A stretch of 64,000 nt of DNA from Clostridiales bacterium (GTDB lineage Bacteria; Bacillota; Clostridia; Oscillospirales; Oscillospiraceae), in NCBI GenBank assembly GCA_004557075.1, contig SFEX01000008.1, forward strand, positions 152,580-216,579. Reading direction: 5' to 3'. Below the pieces are notes generated by a model. The model ran no database searches and was not told where the DNA came from. It saw nothing but the letters and a program-made list of their open reading frames with translations. Below are positions 49,601-57,173 of the stretch, piece by piece. How positions within the stretch are numbered: the stretch's first letter is position 1; every line of letters starts with the position of its first letter. Position numbers and translations under genes: made by a program.

Positions 49601-52600
49601 CAGACAGTTGCCGTCGCGCTTTAGCTCTAAACCGAGCCGCCAATAGGCAGGGTGGTTTACATAATCATTTGGATCGGCCAGCACCGGTTCAAACGAAAAA
49701 TTGAGTATTGCGTTTTCAATACCCTGCTTTGCGCTAAGCTCTATGATGCGCAGCTCGCCGTTTTCGCCGCCGCCTGCGGCTATGGTGCAGCGGGAGGTGA
49801 AAGCATCGGTGACCCTTGAAAAAGTGCAGGAAATCTCTGAAAATTCCCACATAAACGCGGCGTTTTCCTCAGGCTCGGGCAGGAGGGACAGCCTGTCATC
49901 GCCGCACTTTAGCCACAGCTCGGGGCCGTGCCCCTGCCCGAGCTGCTTAAAGGGCGATCTGTATACCGTCATGTACGCGCATACAGCGCAGCTTATGCCT
50001 GTTTCGGTTAACATAATATTGTACACGCCGTTAGAGAGCAGAGCGCAGCTCGGATTTTCAAAGCACAGCTCGCTGCCGCGCTTTTCCCATTGCAGGCAGC
50101 CTTCCTTGCGCGGCTTTTCGCTCTCGGCTTCGGTGAGCTTCAGCACCGAGGAGCTTGTCGGAACTTTTTCCTCCAAGAGCGATGAATATGCGCCCATGGC
50201 CGGCTCCGACATGAACATATCCTGCACAGCGCCGTCTTTTACGCAGTTTGTTATCGCAAGCATGCTCATGCCGAGGTGATGCGCCATATAGCATCGCACC
50301 CTCTCGCCTGCGGCCGTTCTGCACCGCGCGGGGGTGAAATCTATCGCCTCGATAAAGCCGAAGCGACCCTTAGCGCCCTGTGCTTCAAGCCGCATAAGGT
50401 TTGCGATAGCGGCTTTGGGCTCGACAAGCAGCGCGAGGAAGGAGGCGTATGGGGCTATTACAAGCTCTCTGTCCTGACCTCGCTTGAGGGACAGAGCCGC
50501 GCAGCCGTGGGCCTTGTAGCGGTAGTTGAGCGCGGGATCGAGGGAGAAAAACGCGCTTTCGGATATGCCCCAGAGACCGCTGCGGCTTTTGCGGCGCTTC
50601 TGGACGTACATGCAGTACTTTGCCGTCTCGTACAGCAGGCTGTCCGGCGTCAGCGGCAGGAAAAGCTCGGGCATGAGGTATTCAAACATGGTGCCTGTCC
50701 AGCTTGCCATGCCCTGATATCCGCCCGATGAGCGCATGGCTCGAGAGAGCCTGCGCCAGTGCCGCCGCGGTACATCGCCTTTGGAGACGGCAAGATAGCT
50801 CGTGAGCCTTGCCTCGCTCGCCATGAGGTCGTAAAGCCCCGGTGAGGCCGTACCCTTTTCAAGGTCGACTCCGATGTGGAAAAGCCCCCGGCTTTCGTTG
50901 TAGAATATCGAAAAATCCATCGGCTCGAGCAGAGCGCCGACCCTATTGGCAAGCTCCGGCCGGTCTGACTTCAAAAGAGCGTTTTTGAGCGCTATAAGAC
51001 ATGCGCAGAGGTTGCCGCAGTCCACGGTCGAGAGGTACTTAGGCTCAAGCGGGCGCAGTGTGCGCGTGTCGTACCAGTTGCAGAAATGCCCGCCGTATTT
51101 CGGCAGCTTTTCCATCGTGCCGAGCATTTTATCTATTATATCAATGGCGCTGTTGTCGCGATCGATGCCGAGCAATGACGCGCACATGGCCGATACAAGG
51201 GCAAGCCCCATGTTGGTCGGGGAGGTGCGGTGAGCTATGCCGACAGGCGGCTGCTCCTGATAGTTATCCGGCGGCAGGAAGTTATCCTCGGCTGTGCAGA
51301 AGAAGTCAAAATAGCTCCATATATCCTCCGCGCAGGAGAGCAGATACTGTCTGTCATCCCGTGGAAGCTCCGATTCTTTCGCAGCCGGAAGCGCCAGCGC
51401 GAGCGCGGCAAGAGGGGCAAATATCCACAGAAGCCCCACGGTTTTCGCGAATATGCCCGCCGAAAAAATGATAAGCGCGGCGCCGGAGACGGGAGCGAGC
51501 CACATATTGCGGTAATACGCAACTGCACCGCCCTTTTTCTTTTCGCTTTGCGCGGCAGTCTCCCATTCGAGAAGGTTTTTGCGGCTGACAAGCTGCCGCC
51601 ACAGCGCCGTCACCGCCGCCGAGAGGTTTATCCATGCCTCGTACGGCAGAAACCACAGCCTGAAAACGGCCTGCAACAGTGCGGCGGATATGCCCTTTAA
51701 AAGCCTGCTGTGGTATTTAAGATCAAGGTCAGCAGTCCTGTTTGTGCCGAACTCCGTGAGCGCAATGAGAAAGCCCACCGCGAGCGAGAGCAGCGCGGCC
51801 CACGCGGCGAGTATGAGCCCATTTTTCGCGAGCAGAAGTCCTAAAAAAATCGCAATGAAGGTCGCAGGAGCGACGAGGCTTCGGCGCAGAGAGTCAAAAA
51901 GCCTCCAGCGCTCGATATCGGGCATGGCGGCGTCGCGGCGGAATATCCACGCGGCGTTTTGCCAATCGCCCCTGATCCAGCGGTGGCTGCGGCGGTAGTA
52001 TGCAAGCGGCGAGGAGGGGAATGAATCGGAAAACTCCGTATCGCTCATGTAGCCGCCGCGCAGGTATGCGCCCTCGAGCGCATCATGCGAGAGCACAGCG
52101 CCGTCAGGAATGTGCGCCCGGGAGGAAACGACAAGTGCCTTGGCGTCGATGATACCCTTTCCGTAGAAGCCGCCTCTGTCAAACAGATCCATGTAGACCT
52201 CGCCGCAGATGGCGCTGTAAGGCTCGCAGCCGCCGGGACCCGCGAAAACGCGGGAAAAATCAGTGGCTCCGGCCGAGCGGAGCTGTGTGGATATCCGAGG
52301 GTGTATGATGCCGTGCCCGGACACGACCAAAGCCTTTTCGTGGTCGAGAACGGGGGCATTCAGCGGGTGCAGCATAGCGCCTACAAGCTCCGCTATGGAG
52401 TCGGGAACTGGAGCGGTGTCACTGTCGAGCGTTAAAATGAATCTTGTGCCCATAAGGCTTTTTTTGCTTCCCGCGGAGACGCGAAGCTCGCTTTCTTCGC
52501 CTGTGAGAAGCCGAGCGAGAGCGAGCACGGCGCCGCGCTTGCGCTCATGACCGCTGAATTTTCCACGGCCCTTGTCCTCCGTTCTCGGACGGGTGAAGAG

Positions 52601-53866
52601 ATAGAAAGAGCCGCCGTAGCGCGAGTTTAGCGCGTCTATTGCCTCGGCGCAGGATGATATAAGCTCCTCGTCTTTGTCGGTCGCGGCGCTGTCGGCCTCC
52701 GGCAGATCGGCAAGAATGCCGAAGAGAAGATTTTTCCCGCACCTTCGGTTTGAGAGATAAAACGCCTCCAGCCGTTTGGCAAGCTTCGCGCCGCTGTCCG
52801 CTCCGCTCAGGAGCGCGGATATGACGCATACGGTTTTTCCCTCGTCGGGAATGCCGCCTAAAAGCTCAAGCCGAGGCAGCCTGCGCGGCGGTACGGCGAG
52901 CAGTATGATGTAGTCCAAAAGACTTTTTGTCAGTTCCGAAATGGGCAGCAGCAGAAGAAGCGCGGCGGCTACGCTGTGGGATAAAAATCCGCACAGCAGC
53001 GATAAAAACAGGGTCAGCAGCAGGTTTGCCGCGATATACGCTCCGCCCTTGGAGCGATTTTCGCTACCTGAGAACAGATAGTATCCTACATGGCGCTTTT
53101 CGCCCTCGGCCTGACGGCACTGCTTGAGAATATGCTGCGCCATGCTGTGCTCCTCAAGGGCGCTGTGCTTTGCCAGAACCGAAAGCCGCTCGCGATAGAG
53201 CGCGCGGCTGGGTTCGTCCATGCGGGGGTAGATGCCCGCAGGGTCTGCCATGAGCGCTTTTTCCGCGATATCCACGCGCTCGAGAAGCGGCCGCATATCA
53301 AGCTCCGCAACGAGCCTGAGCGAGCCGAATATCGCCGCGAAATCGTCCGAATAGTCCTCCGGAGACGCGGTTTTTCTCAGTTCCTCGCATAGATTCCCGA
53401 GCCTTATTATCAGCGCGGCTCTGAGAGCGGCGGGGAAGAGGTAAAGTTCTCTTCGCGGGAGCACGGATACGCTCTGGAAGCCGTCTAAAAACACCTGTGC
53501 CTTTTCCTCGTCAAAGTGGTATGCTGCCGCCGTGAGCAGAGCAGAGCACATCGAGAGAATGATAACTCCCTCGCTTCCCGCGCGAAGCCGGCTCACGTTT
53601 GCAAAGCCTGAGATCGCGTTCTGAGCCTCGCGCAGCGCGATATATCGGTTATCCAGCAGCCATTCGCAGGCCCCCGGCACATGAACCGCTGAAGCAAAGT
53701 GCTTTTCGACAGCCTCAAAAGCGCGGTTTATGCTCACGCAGGCGGCTCTTATGTCGGCCTTTACATACCGTACCGGCAGGTTTTCGGTGAATTTATTCAA
53801 CCTTGCGTTGGAGGCCGCAAGCGCATAAAGCTTTTCCGTGGGATTGTTTTGTTCCTTAATACTCAT
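46667..53866 (-). CDS. Giant cyclic beta-glucan synthase-like protein (GT84 / glycoamylase / GH94)
   Basis: This 2399-residue membrane enzyme resembles NdvB/Cgs cyclic beta-1,2-glucan synthases. In order: an N-terminal region (1-270), membrane helices (about 280-325), a GT84 domain with LTLDSDTAPVP and later HRWIRGDWQNA (about 330-670), more helices (680-840), a glycoamylase-like domain (about 880-1330, YFDFFCTAEDNFLPP), two GT36/GH94 N-type beta domains, and a C-terminal GH94 (alpha/alpha)6 domain with GSGDWNDGMDKVG and GDVMHWWH. Product could be cyclic or linear beta-1,2-glucan. Start ATG 53866 follows CAGGGAGCTTGCAT. It contains six copies of a DNA decamer (separate entry). Confidence 0.9.
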   Translation of the reverse strand: MSIKEQNNPTEKLYALAASNARLNKFTENLPVRYVKADIRAACVSINRAFEAVEKHFASAVHVPGACEWLLDNRYIALREAQNAISGFANVSRLRAGSEGVIILSMCSALLTAAAYHFDEEKAQVFLDGFQSVSVLPRRELYLFPAALRAALIIRLGNLCEELRKTASPEDYSDDFAAIFGSLRLVAELDMRPLLERVDIAEKALMADPAGIYPRMDEPSRALYRERLSVLAKHSALEEHSMAQHILKQCRQAEGEKRHVGYYLFSGSENRSKGGAYIAANLLLTLFLSLLCGFLSHSVAAALLLLLPISELTKSLLDYIILLAVPPRRLPRLELLGGIPDEGKTVCVISALLSGADSGAKLAKRLEAFYLSNRRCGKNLLFGILADLPEADSAATDKDEELISSCAEAIDALNSRYGGSFYLFTRPRTEDKGRGKFSGHERKRGAVLALARLLTGEESELRVSAGSKKSLMGTRFILTLDSDTAPVPDSIAELVGAMLHPLNAPVLDHEKALVVSGHGIIHPRISTQLRSAGATDFSRVFAGPGGCEPYSAICGEVYMDLFDRGGFYGKGIIDAKALVVSSRAHIPDGAVLSHDALEGAYLRGGYMSDTEFSDSFPSSPLAYYRRSHRWIRGDWQNAAWIFRRDAAMPDIERWRLFDSLRRSLVAPATFIAIFLGLLLAKNGLILAAWAALLSLAVGFLIALTEFGTNRTADLDLKYHSRLLKGISAALLQAVFRLWFLPYEAWINLSAAVTALWRQLVSRKNLLEWETAAQSEKKKGGAVAYYRNMWLAPVSGAALIIFSAGIFAKTVGLLWIFAPLAALALALPAAKESELPRDDRQYLLSCAEDIWSYFDFFCTAEDNFLPPDNYQEQPPVGIAHRTSPTNMGLALVSAMCASLLGIDRDNSAIDIIDKMLGTMEKLPKYGGHFCNWYDTRTLRPLEPKYLSTVDCGNLCACLIALKNALLKSDRPELANRVGALLEPMDFSIFYNESRGLFHIGVDLEKGTASPGLYDLMASEARLTSYLAVSKGDVPRRHWRRLSRAMRSSGGYQGMASWTGTMFEYLMPELFLPLTPDSLLYETAKYCMYVQKRRKSRSGLWGISESAFFSLDPALNYRYKAHGCAALSLKRGQDRELVIAPYASFLALLVEPKAAIANLMRLEAQGAKGRFGFIEAIDFTPARCRTAAGERVRCYMAHHLGMSMLAITNCVKDGAVQDMFMSEPAMGAYSSLLEEKVPTSSSVLKLTEAESEKPRKEGCLQWEKRGSELCFENPSCALLSNGVYNIMLTETGISCAVCAYMTVYRSPFKQLGQGHGPELWLKCGDDRLSLLPEPEENAAFMWEFSEISCTFSRVTDAFTSRCTIAAGGGENGELRIIELSAKQGIENAILNFSFEPVLADPNDYVNHPAYWRLGLELKRDGNCLLLRRLPRGNQPESWLCLACDRPMQAVAERVGNEGAISEPFVHAAVDISLKAAERFTLRFAICVGATREEAYAGAQHMLAIGPAEYGAMVSACASLTHMEPKELDAAMELVGRLWFVRAARPFPDKRSLWQYGISGDLPIICCENAEEAEALTRQFCLIRSCGIYADLVFLTDEGGEYYRPVYAKVRDTLALHGLEALIGTYAGIRLLPTQAGDIIKSAAAYIVGEPPAERRTGASYQLPDMATRKPGTVHKYEYADDGSFVFYVNRALPSRVWTNMLTNGSFGYIAADSGMGNMWFKNARELKLTRWDNAPATVSGPESLEYIFAKGRYSVFAADDGVPCRVRFGYGYTVWEKSFGSSGTRCTAFVPPNIDARVFILELYGETSGRMTWKCEPLLSDNDNDYVAVDIDYVNSMFVAKSSRSPISGLSLRAACSAPALGWTGDYFSWLRGEFDAKSENLSYPVFAAAYNVQPVMIFVCGCCDEKSIVELCKPENAFAALEQTKTYWRDIVTRFTLTGSGDMDSYMSGWGVYQTLACRLMGRCSVYQSGGATGFRDQLQDAVNLILIDPRLAKEQILLCCEHQYLEGDVMHWWHSVSGSDKGVRTRCSDDMLWLVWALCEYTEKTGDLTICEESIYYVNSKPLDTHESDRYETPVRSSCAETVLKHAKRAIDCCISRGAGSHGLLRFGSGDWNDGMDKVGGESVWLSWFFAHCVRRYADLLVMLCKPDADEYRTAASNFGKAADDAWDGAWYLRGYWPDGEALGSRSSECCRIDSIAQSWAAFCPDASNSKADLALDSALRLLYDRENKLVKLFTPPFFGGGRDPGYIRSYGAGFRENGGQYTHAAIWLAMACFRRGRPRDGYDILRDILPEGHDERKFMAEPFVIAADVYSAAGHVGEAGWTWYTGSAGWYFRACAEELLGLKLWQGSLYIRPCLPESFPECRVKLRSPDGREYEVAISAEEIRVDGEKYDGKGIPYV
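47428..49664 (-). repeat. Six copies of decamer TTATGTAAAC within the glucan synthase gene
   Basis: Exact minus-strand copies lie at 47428-47437, 47690-47699, 48130-48139, 48368-48377, 48806-48815 and 49655-49664. Two are read as Leu-Cys-Lys and four as Tyr-Val-Asn, so two reading frames are used. The variant ATTATGTCAACC occurs on the plus strand at 57171-57182 and 57402-57413. Function unknown. Confidence 0.7.
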
Positions 53867-53934
53867 ATGCAAGCTCCCTGAAATAAAATGTAGCTATAAA
53901 TAACAGTTTTGACGTAAATACTGAAATATATTCG

Positions 53935-54225
53935 GCGAAGACAGCATCGATTGACAAGGGAAGACACGGTTTTCACGGGCTCAAATGCGCCCATACTGCT
54001 TCAAAGCCCTTGACAATACGGCAGTATTCCCTGCGGCCTTTTCATTGTCTGGACGCATTTGAGCTCCGTTAAAACTGCGCGCACCTGACAGCGATGGATT
54101 TATGAGTGATTTTTGGCTTTTGAGATGCAGATGGGCTGTCGCCCATCAAAGCGAAAAGGGCAAAAAGCGCCTTAAAGACGCGCTGTCAGGCGTGTATACC
54201 CTTGTCAATCGATGCTGACAAGATA
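53935..54225. repeat. Inverted-repeat-bounded element, MITE-like
   Basis: Nineteen-base perfect arms, CAGCATCGATTGACAAGGG at 53942-53960 and the complement at 54199-54217, bound about 240 bases without a gene. Inside are nested inverted pairs: GCTCAAATGCG (53979-) with CGCATTTGAGC (54055-), and CCTGACAGCG with CGCTGTCAGG (54181-). The whole can fold into one large branched structure. It could be a non-autonomous mobile element or a structured RNA. Confidence 0.65.
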
Positions 54226-54231
54226 AAATGC

Positions 54232-54260
54232 TTGACAGGGTACACGGCGCGGTGTTATAC
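54232..54260 (+). promoter_or_regulatory. Promoter of the ylxM-ffh operon
   Basis: TTGACA and TTATAC are spaced by 17 bases, starting 15 bases after the inverted-repeat element. Confidence 0.82.
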
Positions 54261-54299
54261 TCTGTAAAGTAAATACGGTTTATAGGGGAGGTGCGCGCC

Positions 54300-54626
54300 G
54301 TGGAGGACAGCAGGGTCATGCGTTCGATGCTGTTTGATTTTTACGGCGAGCTGCTTACCGAGAAGCAGCGTGAGTATTTTGACCTCCACTATAACGAGGA
54401 TCTGTCTCTGGCGGAGATCGCCGAGCAGGGCGGCATATCAAGGCAAGGCGTGTGGGACATGATCCGCCGCGCTGAGGCCGCAATGACGGAGATCGAGGAA
54501 AAAACCGGGCTTATAAAGCGTTTTATCGAGCGCAACGCCCAGATAGACCAGCTTGAAAACGAGCTTGCGGATATGGGCGCTATGAACGAGGATATCCGCG
54601 CAAAGCTTGAAAACCTGAAAATTTAG
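54300..54626 (+). CDS. ylxM: YlxM/p13-like DNA-binding protein
   Basis: This 108-residue protein has the YlxM pattern: a sigma region 4-like helix-turn-helix (LTEKQREYFDLHYNEDLSLA, then EIAEQGGISRQGVWDMIRRA) and a C-terminal coiled coil. YlxM is encoded before ffh in Firmicutes and affects the signal recognition particle. I chose GTG 54300 because GGGGAGGTG lies six bases upstream. It is separated from ffh by 11 bases. Confidence 0.93.
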   Translation: MEDSRVMRSMLFDFYGELLTEKQREYFDLHYNEDLSLAEIAEQGGISRQGVWDMIRRAEAAMTEIEEKTGLIKRFIERNAQIDQLENELADMGAMNEDIRAKLENLKI

Positions 54627-54637
54627 GAGGCCGCGAT

Positions 54638-56020
54638 ATGGCATTTGAATCATTGTCCGATAAGCTGTCCGCAGCCTTTAAGAAGCTGCGCGGCAAGGGC
54701 AGACTTACGGCGGCTGACGTAAAAGAGGCTATGAAGGAAGTCCGTATGGCTCTTTTGGAGGCCGACGTCAGCTATAAGGTCGTAAAGGAATTTACCAAAA
54801 GCGTTACAGAGCGCGCATCGGGCGCGGACGTGCTTGAGGCGCTGTCCCCGGCGCAGCAGGTCATCAAGATAGTAAACGAAGAGCTTGTTAAGCTCATGGG
54901 CAGTGAAAATCAGCGCCTTGCCATAAGCTCCAAATCGCCCAGCGTTGTGATGCTGGTCGGACTTCAGGGCGCGGGCAAGACGACAAACGGCGCAAAGCTC
55001 GCGGCCTACATGCGCAAGCAGGGCAAGCGCCCGCTGCTGGCAGCCTGCGATATATATCGCCCGGCCGCTATAAAGCAGCTTGAGACTGTCGGTGAGCAGC
55101 TTGATATACCCGTTTTCCAGATGGGCACTACCGACCCGGTCGATATCGCCAAGGCCGCCGTTGAGCATGCGAAAAAGCACGGCAACGACCTTGTGTTTCT
55201 CGATACCGCCGGTCGCCTGCATATAGACGAGGAGCTTATGCAGGAGCTTCAGAATATCCGTGACGCGGTAGAACCTGCTGAGATACTGCTCGTTGTCGAC
55301 GCGATGACCGGTCAGGACGCCGTGAACGCCGCAAACGCATTTGACGAGGCGCTGGGAGTTACCGGCGTTATGCTCACAAAGCTTGACGGCGACGCGCGAG
55401 GCGGCGCTGCGCTGTCTATAAAGGCGAGCACCGGCAAGCCCATAAAATTCATCGGCGTCGGCGAGAAGCTTGACCAGATCGAGCCGTTTTACCCCGACCG
55501 CATGGCGTCCCGAATCCTCGGTATGGGCGATGTCCTGACGCTTATCGAAAAAGCCGAGCAGAGCTTTGACGAGAAAAAGGCTCAGGAGATGGCCGAGCGC
55601 ATGAAGGCAAACCGCATGTCGCTGTCGGACTATCTCGAGCAGATGCGCTCGCTCAAGGGCATGGGCGATATAAACGACCTTGCCCAGATGATACCGGGGC
55701 TTGACGCAAAAGCGCTCAAGGGCGCAAAGGTCGATGAAAAGAGCCTCGACCGCATAGAGGCGATAATTCTCTCCATGACCCAGGCCGAGCGGGACGATCC
55801 GTCCATCCTCAACGCCAGCCGCAAAAAGCGCATCGCCGCAGGCAGCGGAACATCGGTCGTGGATATAAACCGCCTGATAAAGCAGTTTGACGCAATGCAG
55901 AGCATGATGAAGCAGCTCTCGGGTAAGAACATGAAGAAGCTGCAAAGAAAGCTTGGCGCGATGGGCGGCGGAATGCCGAACCTCGGCGGTATGGGCGGCT
56001 TCGGCGGATTTAAATTCTAA
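54638..56020 (+). CDS. ffh: Signal recognition particle protein Ffh
   Basis: This 460-residue GTPase targets nascent membrane proteins. It has the N domain (1-85), G domain with VGLQGAGKTTNGAKLA (about 106-121), DTAGR, TKLDGDARGG, and a Met-rich M domain (from about 325) with the RNA-binding segment. A Gly/Met tail (GGGMPNLGGMGGFGG) closes it. Walker A reads GKTTNG rather than the usual GKTTTC. Length matches the family. Confidence 0.97.
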   Translation: MAFESLSDKLSAAFKKLRGKGRLTAADVKEAMKEVRMALLEADVSYKVVKEFTKSVTERASGADVLEALSPAQQVIKIVNEELVKLMGSENQRLAISSKSPSVVMLVGLQGAGKTTNGAKLAAYMRKQGKRPLLAACDIYRPAAIKQLETVGEQLDIPVFQMGTTDPVDIAKAAVEHAKKHGNDLVFLDTAGRLHIDEELMQELQNIRDAVEPAEILLVVDAMTGQDAVNAANAFDEALGVTGVMLTKLDGDARGGAALSIKASTGKPIKFIGVGEKLDQIEPFYPDRMASRILGMGDVLTLIEKAEQSFDEKKAQEMAERMKANRMSLSDYLEQMRSLKGMGDINDLAQMIPGLDAKALKGAKVDEKSLDRIEAIILSMTQAERDDPSILNASRKKRIAAGSGTSVVDINRLIKQFDAMQSMMKQLSGKNMKKLQRKLGAMGGGMPNLGGMGGFGGFKF

Positions 56021-56105
56021 TTTTAATAAAGTTTACTCACGCAAAAGCGTTTGTAATATATGGCGGTGCAAAGCACCGTGAGGATAATAATGGAGGTGAA
56101 TACAC

Positions 56106-56345
56106 ATGGTTAAAATCAGACTTCGCAGAATGGGCGCGAAGAAGGCTCCCTACTACCGCATCATCGTTGCAGATTCCCGCAGCCCCCGCGACGGACGCTT
56201 CATCGAGGAGCTCGGCACCTATGACCCCATGGCAGAGGGCGCTCAGAAGATCAAGGTCGATATGGAGCGCGCAAAGTACTGGATTGCAAACGGCGCACAG
56301 CCCACCGACACCGTACGCGGCCTGCTTAAAAAGGTCGAGGCCTAA
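56106..56345 (+). CDS. rpsP: 30S ribosomal protein S16
   Basis: This 79-residue protein starts VKIRLRRMGAKKAPYYRIIV and continues with DSRSPRDGRFIEELGTYDP, the S16 signature. AATGGAGGTGAATACAC is the ribosome site. It follows ffh by 85 bases and precedes the KH protein by 18, as in most Firmicutes. Confidence 0.98.
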   Translation: MVKIRLRRMGAKKAPYYRIIVADSRSPRDGRFIEELGTYDPMAEGAQKIKVDMERAKYWIANGAQPTDTVRGLLKKVEA

Positions 56346-56363
56346 TAAGGAGATTCTACCGGC

Positions 56364-56594
56364 ATGAAAGAACTTTTGACCTATATTGTACAGAACCTCG
56401 TTGAAAAACCGGACGAGGTTTCTGTGACCGAGCGCGTTGTCGGCGGCGAGACCGTGTTTGAAGTGCGGGTTGCCGACGGGGATATGGGCAAGGTCATTGG
56501 CCGGCAGGGCAGGATCGTCAAGGAGATCCGTATACTCATGCGGGCTGTCGCCCAGAGAAAGGGCAAAAAAGTATCAGTCGAGATTATGGACTGA
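56364..56594 (+). CDS. khpA: KH-domain RNA-binding protein KhpA (YlqC)
   Basis: This 76-residue single-KH protein carries the loop GKVIGRQGRIVKEIR (about residues 45-59) and the family opening MKELLTYIVQNLVEKPDEV. KhpA with KhpB binds many RNAs and affects cell-wall growth in Gram-positives. It sits in its conserved place between rpsP and rimM. A hairpin follows the stop. Confidence 0.96.
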   Translation: MKELLTYIVQNLVEKPDEVSVTERVVGGETVFEVRVADGDMGKVIGRQGRIVKEIRILMRAVAQRKGKKVSVEIMD

Positions 56595-56599
56595 AAATA

Positions 56600-56634
56600 T
56601 TAAAGGGCTACCTGAGTTCGCGGTAGCCCTTTAA
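56600..56634 (+). terminator. Hairpin after khpA (attenuator or weak terminator)
   Basis: AAAGGGCTACC and GGTAGCCCTTT pair over nine bases, extended by two A-T pairs. A clear T-run is lacking (TTAAGAGCAT follows), so partial termination or mRNA processing within the operon is more likely. Confidence 0.6.
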
Positions 56635-56677
56635 GAGCATATTAACCCGTTTTTAAGGTTATCGACAGGAGAAAGCA

Positions 56678-57166
56678 ATGGAGAAAAATCAGTATATCGA
56701 GGCGGGAAAAATCGTGAATACCCACGGCGTCCGGGGCGAGGTCAAGATCCAGGTCTGGCTGGACAGCCCCGAATTCCTGCGCGGCTTCAAAACCGTATAT
56801 ATCGAGCGCAAGCCCGTCAAAATGCTCTCTGCGCGCATACACAAAGGCTTTGTGATAGCAACCTTTGAGGGCGTGGAGGACGTAAACGCCGCCATGTGCC
56901 TGAAAAATAAGACGGTGTTTATAGACCGTGCTGACGCCGATCTGCCGGAGGGCGCTTATTTCCTTCAGGATATCATCGGCGCGAAAGTGGTTGATGAGGA
57001 CGGAACGGAGATAGGCATTCTCAGCGATATATTGGAAACGCCGGCCTCGGATATCTATATCGTCAAAGGCGAGACTGAGCATATGATACCCGCAGTGCCC
57101 GAATTTATCCTGTCCGCAGACGCCGAAAACGGAATCATCAGGGTTCATCTCATCGAGGGAATGTGA
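56678..57166 (+). CDS. rimM: Ribosome maturation factor RimM
   Basis: This 162-residue protein assists 16S rRNA 3' domain maturation and binds S19. It opens with the RimM segment EAGKIVNTHGVRGEVKIQVW, has GVEDVNAAMCLKNKTVFIDR in the N-terminal barrel, then the PRC-barrel with LQDIIGAKVVDEDG and MIPAVPEFIL near the end. Length is typical. It ends eight bases before trmD. Confidence 0.96.
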   Translation: MEKNQYIEAGKIVNTHGVRGEVKIQVWLDSPEFLRGFKTVYIERKPVKMLSARIHKGFVIATFEGVEDVNAAMCLKNKTVFIDRADADLPEGAYFLQDIIGAKVVDEDGTEIGILSDILETPASDIYIVKGETEHMIPAVPEFILSADAENGIIRVHLIEGM

Positions 57167-57173
57167 TTATATT

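Noticed and set aside
47428..49664. The decamer as DnaA boxes, a LexA site or antisense promoters
   Set aside because: It does not match TTATNCACA or the Firmicutes LexA box, and no -10 box lies 16-18 bases after the TTTACA-like part on the plus strand.
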